Shown here: positions 17,959 through 26,017 of the stretch, piece after piece
How positions within the stretch are numbered: the first letter of the stretch is position 1
How the letters are laid out: every line of letters begins with the position of its first letter
NCBI RefSeq assembly: GCF_014358075.1
Contig: NZ_JACONT010000018.1
Location: forward strand, 1 to 64,000
Length of the DNA: 64,000 bases
Direction of reading: 5' to 3'
Source: Sphingomonas albertensis
Lineage (GTDB): Bacteria > Pseudomonadota > Alphaproteobacteria > Sphingomonadales > Sphingomonadaceae
Position numbers and translations under genes: made by a program
Notes under the pieces: model-generated
Told to the model about the DNA's origin: nothing
Seen by the model: only the letters and a program-made list of their open reading frames with translations
Databases searched by the model: none

Positions 17959-19017
17959 ATGCGCTCCCAAAAACTCTGGCAACCCCGCCGCCTGCTGGCG
18001 ACCCCATCCGCGTTGACCTGGGAACACGGTGCCGAAATCGCCGCGCGGGCTACCGCACTCGGCGTACCCGTCACGACGCTGCCGAGCGACCGCCTCAAGC
18101 TCGACTTCCCCGCGGATTCCCGCCGCGCCTATGCGGAAGCCAAAGCAACGCTGGCGCTGGTCGTCGCGCCGCCTTCGAAACGCAAGCTTCAGCCGATCGC
18201 TCCGAGCGCCGACTGGCGGATCGACCTCGCCGAAGGCTGCCCCGCGCATTGCGGCTATTGCTACCTCGCCGGCTCGCTCAAAGGCCCGCCCATAACGCGC
18301 GTCTACGCGAACCTGCCCGAGATCCTCGCCGAACTCCCCGCACATCTCGGCCAAGGCACGGTCACCTCGCGCTCGACCGCCCGCGCGCACGAGGGCACGA
18401 CGTTCGAGGCCTCTTGCTACACCGATCCGCTAGGCATCGAACACGTCACCGGATCGCTCTCCGCGCTGATCGCGCATTTCGGCGCATGGGAAGCCGACGT
18501 GCAGTTGCGCTTCACCACCAAGTTCGACGCGGTCGAGCCATTGCTGACGCTAGACCACCGCGGCCGCACCCGCATGCGCGCCTCGATCAACCCCGCCGCC
18601 TATGCGCGCTTCGAGGGCGGCACCAGCCCGGTCGCAGCCCGCCTGCTCGCGCTGCGGAAAATGGCGGACGCAGGCTACAAGATCGGCCTGACCGTCGCCC
18701 CGATCATCGCCGCCGAAGGGTGGCGCGAGGCGTATGGCGAATTGCTTGCGGAGGCGGGCAGGGTGCTCGCCGACATCCCCGACGTGACGATCGAGCTGAT
18801 CACCCACCGCTACACCCCCGGCTCGAAGGCAGTGCTTGAAACCTGGTATCCCGGTTCGTCGCTCGACCTCAGCATGGCCAATCGCACCGAGAAACGCACA
18901 AAGTTCGGCTCCGTAAAATACGTCTACGACGCCGACACGATGCGCGCGCTCCGCACCTTCTTCCAGGACGAGATCGCTGCCAAGCTCCCGCAGGCCCGTA
19001 TCCTCTACTGGACCTGA
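17959..19017 (+). CDS. Spore-photoproduct-lyase-family radical SAM protein
   Basis: A 352-residue radical SAM enzyme of the SPL (SplB-like) family. The cluster-binding motif is CPAHCGYC (CX3CX2C, from about residue 95), the pattern of this family. FEASCYTDPLGIEH and the C-terminal block with RTEKRTKFGS and KYVYD match SPL proteins. Classic SPL repairs spore thymine dimers in Firmicutes, but alphaproteobacteria do not sporulate, so the substrate here is unknown; DNA repair is possible. It follows regA by 36 bp. Confidence 0.88.
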   Translation: MRSQKLWQPRRLLATPSALTWEHGAEIAARATALGVPVTTLPSDRLKLDFPADSRRAYAEAKATLALVVAPPSKRKLQPIAPSADWRIDLAEGCPAHCGYCYLAGSLKGPPITRVYANLPEILAELPAHLGQGTVTSRSTARAHEGTTFEASCYTDPLGIEHVTGSLSALIAHFGAWEADVQLRFTTKFDAVEPLLTLDHRGRTRMRASINPAAYARFEGGTSPVAARLLALRKMADAGYKIGLTVAPIIAAEGWREAYGELLAEAGRVLADIPDVTIELITHRYTPGSKAVLETWYPGSSLDLSMANRTEKRTKFGSVKYVYDADTMRALRTFFQDEIAAKLPQARILYWT

Positions 19018-19031
19018 TGCGCGCGCCAACC

Positions 19032-19048
19032 GGCAACGCAGCGTTGCC
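19032..19048. promoter_or_regulatory. Perfect palindrome upstream of the DODA gene
   Basis: GGCAACGC-A-GCGTTGCC, 8-bp arms with a one-base centre, 46 bp before the dioxygenase start. Candidate operator or stem-loop between two same-strand genes; no T-run follows. Confidence 0.4.
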
Positions 19049-19093
19049 ATTCGCGCCCTTCCGATCGCCGCCAGCGCCGCCTACCGCTAGACT

Positions 19094-19888
19094 ATGACGA
19101 GTATCCGCCAGCCAACCCTCTTCATCCCGCACGGTGGCGGGCCCTGTTTCTTCATGGACGACCCCGCCGGCAACTGGACCGGCATGGCCGCCTACCTCCG
19201 GTCGATCGCCGCCTCGCTCCCCGAAAAGCCCAAGGCGATCCTCGTCGTATCCGGCCACTGGGAAACGCGCGGCTTCGCGTTCACCGGTGCCGCGACCCCG
19301 TCGTTGATCTACGACTACGGCGGCTTCCCCCAGCACACCTACGAACTGCGCTACGACGCCCCCGGCGATCCCGCGCTGGCAGCCCGCGCCGCCGACCTGC
19401 TCCGTGGCGCCGGAATGACCGCGACCATCGACCCCACGCGCGGCCTCGATCACGGCGTCTTTATCCCGATGAAGGTCGCATTCCCCGACGCCGACATCCC
19501 GGTCGTCGAAATGTCGGTCGACCGCGATCTCGACCCTAAGTTGCACGCCGCCGCCGGCCGCGCACTCGCCCCGCTGCGCGACGATGGCGTGCTGATCATC
19601 GGCTCGGGCATGAGCTTCCACAACATGCGCGGCTACGGCGATCCCCGCTTCACTGAGCCATCCGAAGCCTTCGACCAATGGATTACTGCCGCGGTCGAGT
19701 CCGAACCGACCGCCCGAGCGGACGCGCTAGCCGGCTGGGCCGAAGCCCCCGCGGGCCGCCTCTCGCACCCCCGCGAGGAGCATCTCCTCCCGCTGATGGT
19801 CGCCGCCGGCGCTTCCGATCAACCCGGCGCACACGTCTACGGGGAGCGAGTCCTGCAAACCGCGATCTCCGGCTACCGCTTCAACTAA
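19094..19888 (+). CDS. DODA-type extradiol aromatic ring-opening dioxygenase
   Basis: A 264-residue protein of the class III (LigB-like) dioxygenase family that includes E. coli YgiD. Zinc/iron ligands are expected at His in FIPHGGGPCFF and in SGHWE, with the conserved GLDHGVFIPMK loop and a late His in GMSFHNMR. The group opens catechols such as DOPA. Together with the adjacent FMN reductase and pirin (spaced 10 bp and 1 bp) it forms a probable redox/quinone-stress operon. Confidence 0.9.
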   Translation: MTSIRQPTLFIPHGGGPCFFMDDPAGNWTGMAAYLRSIAASLPEKPKAILVVSGHWETRGFAFTGAATPSLIYDYGGFPQHTYELRYDAPGDPALAARAADLLRGAGMTATIDPTRGLDHGVFIPMKVAFPDADIPVVEMSVDRDLDPKLHAAAGRALAPLRDDGVLIIGSGMSFHNMRGYGDPRFTEPSEAFDQWITAAVESEPTARADALAGWAEAPAGRLSHPREEHLLPLMVAAGASDQPGAHVYGERVLQTAISGYRFN

Positions 19889-19898
19889 AGGAATTCCC

Positions 19899-20471
19899 AT
19901 GACTCTTCCCGTCCTGCTCGCCATTTCAGGCAGTCTGCGCCGCGGCTCATACAATGGCGCGATCCTTGCCACGCTTGGCGAAGCAGTCGCCGACAAGGCT
20001 ACGCTGACGATCTTCCCGCTGAACGACGTGCCGCTCTACGATCAGGACGCAGACACCGATACGCCCCCCGAAGCCGTCGCAGCCCTGCGCGCGGCGATCG
20101 GCGCGGCCGACGGGATCGTCATCGCCTCTCCCGAATACAATCACGGCATGTCCGGCGTCCTGAAGAACGCGCTCGACTGGGGCTCGCGCCCACATGGCAA
20201 GGCGACGCTGACAGGCAAGCCGGTCTTCACGCTAACCTCGTCGCCCGGCGCAGTCGGCGGCGCGCGTGCGCACGCGCAACTCAACGAGACGCTGGCCTCG
20301 ATAGGCGCCCGCACCGTCCTACGTCCCCAAGCGGTCGTCGGCGCGGTGCACGAGAAGATCGCCGATGGTCGCCTGACCGACCAGCGCACGCTCGACTTCC
20401 TCGTCGCCGGCGTCGACGACCTGCTCGCCGACATCGCCCGCCCTACCGCTGCCGACCGCGAGGCGTCCTGA
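19899..20471 (+). CDS. NAD(P)H-dependent FMN reductase (ChrR/YieF-like)
   Basis: A 190-residue flavodoxin-like reductase. The FMN phosphate loop SGSLRRGSYN is at the N-terminus, and the family signature SPEYNHGMSGVLKNALDW follows near residue 78. Members reduce quinones, chromate or azo dyes. Good ribosome site (AAAGGA). It sits between the dioxygenase and pirin, a pairing often seen with quinone detoxification. Confidence 0.92.
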   Translation: MTLPVLLAISGSLRRGSYNGAILATLGEAVADKATLTIFPLNDVPLYDQDADTDTPPEAVAALRAAIGAADGIVIASPEYNHGMSGVLKNALDWGSRPHGKATLTGKPVFTLTSSPGAVGGARAHAQLNETLASIGARTVLRPQAVVGAVHEKIADGRLTDQRTLDFLVAGVDDLLADIARPTAADREAS

Positions 20472-20472
20472 G

Positions 20473-21327
20473 ATGCGGCAGGTCCTCCGCCAATATCCTG
20501 CCCAGCGCGACGACATCGCCGATCTCGTCACCCGCCGCCCGCTACCGGGGCCGGGCCTGCCCCAGGTCGATCCGTTCCTGTTTCTCAACCATCACGGCCC
20601 GCAGACCTATCGCGCCGGCAACACCGGCCTCCCGTTCGGCCCGCATCCGCATCGCGGGTTCGAGACGGTCAGCTTCATCCTCAAGGGCGAGATGGCGCAC
20701 CTCGACAGCGGCGGCCACGAAAGCGTGATCCGCGCAGGCGGTATCCAGTGGATGACCGCAGGCTCGGGCCTGATTCACGCGGAAATCTCGCCCGCGTCGT
20801 TCAAGCGCGACGGCGGTCCGCTGGAGATCCTGCAACTCTGGGTCAACCTCCCCGGTCGGCTCAAAATGACCAAGCCCGCCTATACCGGCCTCCAGCGCGA
20901 GGACATTCCCGCGATCCCGGTCGATGGTGGCGTAGTGAACCTGATCTCCGGCACGTTCGCCGCACGACAGGGTCCGTTCGAATCGTTGACCGACGTCGCG
21001 ATGATGACCGTCGAACTCGAAGCCGGCGCCAAGATCGACCTGCCAGCCCCCAGTGGCCGCGCGGTCTTCTTCTACGTCGTCGCTGGCACCCCCTCGGCGA
21101 ACGGCACGCCGATCAAGCCCCACCATCTCGCCACGTTCGGTAACGAGGGCGACACCATCGCCGTCACCACCGAAACTCCCGCGACGATCCTCTACGGCCA
21201 CGCCGACCCGATCGGCGAGCCCGTCGTCTCGCACGGCCCGTTCGTCATGAACACGCGCGAAGAGATCGTGCAGGCGATCGAAGACTATAACGCAGGCCTG
21301 TTCGGCAAGCCGCCCGTCATCCGCTAG
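20473..21327 (+). CDS. Pirin family protein
   Basis: A 284-residue bicupin. The N-terminal cupin holds the metal ligands in HPHRGFETVSFILKGEMAH and the motif GGIQWMTAGSGLIHAE. Some bacterial pirins are quercetin dioxygenases; others act on enzymes by contact, so activity is not assigned. It starts 1 bp after the FMN reductase and ends tail-to-tail with the PPIase: the two TAG stops share the palindrome CTAG. Confidence 0.94.
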   Translation: MRQVLRQYPAQRDDIADLVTRRPLPGPGLPQVDPFLFLNHHGPQTYRAGNTGLPFGPHPHRGFETVSFILKGEMAHLDSGGHESVIRAGGIQWMTAGSGLIHAEISPASFKRDGGPLEILQLWVNLPGRLKMTKPAYTGLQREDIPAIPVDGGVVNLISGTFAARQGPFESLTDVAMMTVELEAGAKIDLPAPSGRAVFFYVVAGTPSANGTPIKPHHLATFGNEGDTIAVTTETPATILYGHADPIGEPVVSHGPFVMNTREEIVQAIEDYNAGLFGKPPVIR

Positions 21328-22181
21328 GGCGCTTTCCGCACCGGCGGCAGCGCGGCGCAGATGTCTGCGCCGCCCGCCGGTACCGTGAAGAACGGCCCCG
21401 CCCGGTTCTCGCGCGACGCGATCCAGGCCACGAACCGCGCATTGTCCGCCACGCGATATTCGAAGCGCGGTCGCTCGGCAGCAGGTAGTTCGCTCACGAG
21501 GTGTGCGGACACGATCGGGCTACGCTCGCTTTCGATCTTGTAGAACCCCAGATCCCCGGTGCCCCGCGGGAGCGACGACAGCCACTCGATTCCGTCGATC
21601 ACCCGGCCCACCACCGCGATGTTGCGGTCCAGCGCACGCGGCGAATGACCTATCACGGTGTAGAGTTCGGCCCCGCTCCCGGTACTCGGCGCCAGATCGC
21701 GCGCGACGCCAACCATGCCGTAGCAATGCGGCAGCCACTCGGTCGCGCCATTGCCCGCCAATGGCCAGCCGTCACGGCTATATCCCGCCCATTCGGCATA
21801 GGGATCGCGCTGCGACAGCCGTGCCACCGTCGTCGGCCCGGCATGCGAATATTCCGCCGGTGGGTTGGCGACGACGCCCGCGACCAAGGGCTTCTTCTCG
21901 GTCGCATCACCCCATTGCGCGACGTAATTGTCCTGCAACCGGTACACGCTGGTGCCGACATCCCACCAATGCGCCGCGGCGAGCTTGCGGATGTTGGCAA
22001 CGTGCACGGGCGCATACCGAGGTGCCAGCCGCACCGTAAACCTGTGACCATCGGCCAGCGTAAACACCAGCAGCTCGTCGTCCGGAACCGCGACCCAATC
22101 CGCCGGCAGCGGATCGGACGGCAGCGTGGCGGCGACCGGAGCGGCTTGCGCGAGCGCGGCAGCGAGAAGAAGATTCAGCAT
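21324..22181 (-). CDS. Cyclophilin-type peptidylprolyl isomerase, exported
   Basis: A 285-residue protein with an N-terminal signal-like segment (LLLAAALAQAAP) and a divergent cyclophilin domain. The region APVHVANIRKLAAAHWWDVGTS corresponds to the usual start of the fold, and RNIAVVGRVIDGIEWL to its end. Expected to assist protein folding in the periplasm; several active-site residues of CypA are not obvious, so catalysis is uncertain. Ends overlapping pirin by 4 bp. Confidence 0.85.
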   Translation of the reverse strand: MLNLLLAAALAQAAPVAATLPSDPLPADWVAVPDDELLVFTLADGHRFTVRLAPRYAPVHVANIRKLAAAHWWDVGTSVYRLQDNYVAQWGDATEKKPLVAGVVANPPAEYSHAGPTTVARLSQRDPYAEWAGYSRDGWPLAGNGATEWLPHCYGMVGVARDLAPSTGSGAELYTVIGHSPRALDRNIAVVGRVIDGIEWLSSLPRGTGDLGFYKIESERSPIVSAHLVSELPAAERPRFEYRVADNARFVAWIASRENRAGPFFTVPAGGADICAALPPVRKAP

Positions 22182-22269
22182 CCCCGCAGACTGCCCGAGC
22201 GCATCCCAGCACGCAATCGCTTGCGCGTACGTGAAACGCGCACTAGCAGACGCCCTTCCAGAGCAATGC

Positions 22270-22360
22270 GGAGCGGTGGCCGAGTGGTCGAAGGCGCTCG
22301 CCTGGAAAGTGAGTATACGTCAAAAGCGTATCGTGGGTTCGAATCCCACCCGCTCCGCCA
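22270..22360 (+). tRNA. tRNA-Ser (anticodon GGA), CCA encoded
   Basis: A complete class II tRNA. Acceptor stem GGAGCGG pairs with CCGCTCC. The anticodon stem CTCGC/GTGAG encloses loop CTGGAAA, with the GGA anticodon at 22304-22306. A long variable arm and the T-loop TTCGAAT follow, and CCA is encoded. An integrase gene begins 158 bp downstream, so its 3' end is the likely attachment site for the island. Confidence 0.97.
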
Positions 22361-22473
22361 CCCCACGTTCCTACAGTGGCCGAGTTCGTCTCAGAAGCCT
22401 AGGATTTACGTCGCTTTTCATAGCGCGGTAGTCTCACGCGGTCCCATAGTTTCCCAGCCAAGCGCACGCTTGT

Positions 22474-22514
22474 TGGGGGTATTCTGGGGGTACGCTGAAG
22501 ACGTTCTGGGGGTA
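22474..22514 (+). repeat. Three direct TGGGGGTA repeats, candidate integrase arm sites
   Basis: TGGGGGTA (first copy TTGGGGGTA) occurs at 22474, 22485 and 22507, between tRNA-Ser and the integrase start. Short direct repeats here are typical of arm-type sites bound by tyrosine integrases. A similar pair lies at 44875-44896. Confidence 0.5.
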
Positions 22515-22518
22515 TCGA

Positions 22519-23774
22519 GTGCTGACCGAATTACGCTGCCGGCAGGCCAGGGCGGCAGAGAAGAGCTACAAGCTGTCCGATGGCCGGGGGCTTCATCTGT
22601 TCGTGACGACCACCGGTTTTCGCTCCTGGCGCTGGAAATACCGAATCGCTGGCAAGGAAAAGCTGCTCGTGCTGGGCAGCTATCCCGACGTAAGCCTCGC
22701 GCTGGCACGCGAGCACCGGGACGCGGCGTCACGCCTTTTGAAGGCCGGGACCGATCCGAGCGTCGACCGCAAGCAAGCCGCAGCGGTTCGGCATATCGAG
22801 CATGCAACGACGTTCGAGGCGGTAGCGCGGGAATGGCATGCCCAGCAGCTGTCGAGCTGGGTCGCGGTGCATGCGGCGGATGTCTTGAACAGCCTCGAGA
22901 AGGATGTCTTTCCGTATATCGGCTCGACGCCAGTCGCAGCGGTGACCTCGCCGATGGTGCTGCAACTGGTACGGCGGATCGAGGAGCGGCCATCGGTCGA
23001 GACCGCTCGTCGCGTTCGGCAGCGTATCTCGGCGGTGTACGGCTTTGCGATAGCGTCGGGGTACGCGACGAGCGATCCAGCTGTATCGATTCGGGGAGCG
23101 ATGAAGCCGCTCATCAAGAAACGGCAGCCAGCTCTGGGATCGCTGGAGGAAGCCCGAGCGCTACTGATGGCGGCCGAGGCATCGGCCGCGCATCCCATGA
23201 CCAAGCTCGCGTCGCGACTTCTCGCGCTGACGGCATTGCGACCGGGGACGCTTCGGACGACCGGCTGGCCGAGCTGGAGTCCTTGAACGAGGATGCGCCG
23301 GTATGGCGCATACCGGCGGACCGCATGAAACTGAAGGTCGCGCGCAAGCAGGACGACCGCTTCGACTTTCTGGTACCACTGTCCAGACAGGCGATGGATG
23401 TGCTCCGGGCAGCGCGTGCCTTCGCACCGCGCGGCCCGCTGGTTTTTACGAGCCAGCGCCACGCTCACAAGCCGATCAGCGAGAATGCGATCGGGTATTT
23501 CTACAATCGCTTGGCGGTCCGGGCCCGGCATGTGCCGCACGGCTGGCGGTCGACATTCTCGACCGTGATGAACGAGCGCACGCAGGCGCTCGACAGACCG
23601 GGCGATCGCGCGATCATCGATCTCATGCTCGCGCATATTCCAGATGGCGTCGAGGCGACCTACAACCGCGCTGCGTACCTGCCGCGTCGTATCGAGATCG
23701 CGCAGGAGTGGGCCGACCTCCTGCTCGATGGGTTTGCGCCAGCAGCGGAGCTACTCGAAGGACCGCGCCGCTAG
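22519..23774 (+). pseudogene. Tyrosine integrase with single-base frameshift
   Basis: A phage/island integrase of the DUF4102 (P4-like) type. The first 255 codons read in one frame from a GTG at 22519: an arm-binding domain (LSDGRGLHLFV...), a core-binding domain and the start of the catalytic domain with Arg in TALRPGTLR. The frame then derails near 23255-23265 and stops at 23286. The remainder continues one frame over (DAPVWRIPADRMKLK, HGWRSTF with the HxxR pair, LAHIPDGVEATYNRAAY with the catalytic Tyr) to 23774. Restoring one base gives about 418 residues, the family norm. As read it is inactive. It lies beside tRNA-Ser, its probable target. Confidence 0.9.
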
Positions 23775-23795
23775 GTGTTGCGAGGGAGCGATGGC

Positions 23796-24479
23796 ATGAT
23801 CGCGCGCTCGCTCCACGAGATCATTGCCGGCAAGGCCAGCCAGTACGGCAGCTCGCGTAACCGCATCCGGCGCGACAGCTTTCCCAAGGGCTCCTGCGAG
23901 GCCCGATTCTGGCGCCCGCTCAGCAAGCGTCAGATGGGACCGGCGATGATCGCGGCAGAAGGGTATGACCGGCAGCACAAGCAGCCTGGCAAGCGTAACG
24001 GACCACTAGGTCACGTTGGGCTAGAAGTCCTCCGCGCGCTGTATCGCATCGTGTGTCACCGGTCAGGCCGGCTTGAGCCGTCGATCGACTATCTCATGGG
24101 AAAGTTGCGGCGGTCGCGTGACGCTGTCGTGCGGGCGTTGAAAGCGCTCAAGGACCACGGCTTTCCGGATTGGATCCGCAGGACAGAACCGATTCCCGAG
24201 GCGGAAGGTGCCGGGCCCAGAATCCGCCAGATCAGCAACGCGTACCGACTCTGCATTCCGGCGTTTGCCCGCGTGATTGTGGAGCGTATCGTTGGTCCCG
24301 CGCCAATGCCTGCCGACAGGGTCCAACATCTTAAGCAAGCCCGCACCGAGCAGGCGGAGATGGTGGCTCAGCTGCCGTTACGCGAAGCGGTGGGCTTTCG
24401 TGTCCGGAACGATGCGCTGGCGGCTGCCCTCGCCCGACTTGCGGACGCGCTGGACGAGAATGTGCGCGAGTCCGCCTAG
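23796..24479 (+). CDS. Winged-helix / plasmid-replication-like protein
   Basis: A 227-residue basic protein with a central helix-turn-helix-like region (about 70-115: LRALYRIVCH...SIDYLMGKLRRSRDAVVRALKALKDHGF). This resembles proteins annotated as 'replication protein A' or HTH proteins in proteobacterial plasmids and islands. The ATG at 23796 has GAGGGAG about 8 bases upstream. It lies 21 bp behind the integrase, the position of an excision or replication accessory factor. Function not assigned. Confidence 0.65.
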   Translation: MIARSLHEIIAGKASQYGSSRNRIRRDSFPKGSCEARFWRPLSKRQMGPAMIAAEGYDRQHKQPGKRNGPLGHVGLEVLRALYRIVCHRSGRLEPSIDYLMGKLRRSRDAVVRALKALKDHGFPDWIRRTEPIPEAEGAGPRIRQISNAYRLCIPAFARVIVERIVGPAPMPADRVQHLKQARTEQAEMVAQLPLREAVGFRVRNDALAAALARLADALDENVRESA

Positions 24480-25503
24480 CGGCCTGAAACCAGCACCATT
24501 CATTTATAGAGAGGAAAGATCGCCGATCGACAACCGCGACAGGTTCTTCAAATGACCCGATGTTGGGGCATCGGCGGCGGGTCGCGTCCAGCGGTGCTCG
24601 GTCGTACTCTATGACGGTGCGGTCGGCACCGACCCGCGGCGATAGGAGGCGAGCCGTTTGGCGTGTTTGAACGTCCTCCATCGACTTGCTGCATGCGGTT
24701 TCGCTCAGGTGGCCGTTGGTGCACCGAGACGCACCGTCGATGCTGCCGTGATATGTGGCCAAAAGCGGCGGAATACCGTGGGACTGGCTGTTGCCTGTTA
24801 ACGCACTGAAACCGACACGAAAAGCTTGCGGGCGAGGCGGGGGGAATAGCGCGTAATTCGGGCGCGCAGGATTGGGGGCGGGGAATTGGGCCTCCCGCTC
24901 CAGCGGGGTCAGAAGCGATCGAGGGGCGGCGGTATGGCTGATCGCGTGGATCGTTGGCTTGCCATCACGGGGGGCTGCTATCCGCATGGAGGTGCAGCAA
25001 ACTGCATCCAGCTGGAGTGCTTAATGCCGCTATTTAAGGCTAGATTTCGGCGGGTCTGCAGCAGGCCAGCCACTGCATCCAAAGCCACCTAAAAAGCTCG
25101 CGGGCGAGGCGGGGGTTCTTGCACCGTATCTGGGTGCGCAACATGGAACCGACGAACTGGTGGTAAAAGCGGCTTGGCCGCTTTCGGGCGAGGTAGGGCG
25201 TAAGCGGAATGACCGCGAGGGCGGAGTAAACCAGCCGTTCCTGAATGTCACCGAATGGGACCCGTGGTGCCCTCAGGAGACCGATCGGAAGACGCCGCCC
25301 CTTCGACCTCAGCGGTTTTCGGTCCGGCTTGGATGGAGCCGGCGGGGTCGCATGGGACCCAAATGGACAGTGGGTTTCCGCGGAGCCCTGGGGTGCGGTT
25401 GGGGACTGTGAAGGCGAACTGCGGCCGGGGTCCCGGCTCGACCGACGGCGCTTGAACCGTCCTTAACCGCCGCTGGCTACGGCGCGAAGCGGGGAGATGC
25501 AGA
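24480..25503. other. Gene-poor kilobase inside the island
   Basis: I see no credible gene here on either strand; the open frames have shadow-like composition. A repeat of about 24 bp (GCGGGCGAGGCGGGG core, preceded by AAAAGCT) occurs at 24819 and 25090, with a weaker relative near 25185 (TCGGGCGAGGTAGGGCG). It may be eroded DNA from a lost part of the element. Confidence 0.45.
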
Positions 25504-25731
25504 ATGTCATCACGTGCCAACTTCACGGGCCTTATTAGCTGCCTTACGCCGATCGTTCCCCTCGTGGCGTACTTTGCCTCCCAAGGTATTCCGCTTCGTC
25601 ATTGGGGCGCGTTCTGGCCGCTCTATGCGATCTACGCCTCCTTTACCCCCGTGATGTTCGTAATGACCCGCGACGCCGAAGAGATGCGACCCTTGAAAGA
25701 AAAGAACGAAGGGGAAGGCATTGCCCGTTAA
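25504..25731 (+). CDS. Small two-helix membrane protein
   Basis: A 75-residue hypothetical protein with two hydrophobic segments (about 9-27 and 38-54) and a charged C-terminus (RPLKEKNEGEG). A good ribosome site, GGGGAG, precedes the ATG by 9 bases. No family recognised. Confidence 0.45.
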   Translation: MSSRANFTGLISCLTPIVPLVAYFASQGIPLRHWGAFWPLYAIYASFTPVMFVMTRDAEEMRPLKEKNEGEGIAR

Positions 25732-25920
25732 GGACCCTGCGCCTTTCACCATGGGCGGGGATCGAAGCCGTCAAACGAACGCCCTTGCGGAACCGCCCAC
25801 GCCAACCGTGTCAGGGTCCCCCCGCAACTTAGCACCTGAATGAGGGGCCGATTTCGGGAACGTCGATCAACGCATTGGATGACCGCTATTGGGCGAACTG
25901 CCCCGCAGCGCGGGGTTGGA

Positions 25921-25990
25921 AAGACCCATAATCAGTCGCTAACGCCTTTTCCCTTGCTTCCCAACTTCAGCCACTCGTTCATCTTCGCCG
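25921..25990 (+). repeat. Dispersed repeat, copy A
   Basis: Contains CCATAATCAG, then TTCCCAACTTCAGCCACTC and GTTCATCTTCGC, matching the family consensus seen best at 32193 and 35515. Confidence 0.6.
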
Positions 25991-26017
25991 TTCGAGCGCT
26001 CAGCAAAACCGCCCCCA

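Noticed and set aside
24331..24987. Minus-strand frame of 218 codons in the gene-poor kilobase
   Set aside because: Overlaps the end of a better-supported gene, Pro/Arg/Ser-rich, no ribosome site, no domain.
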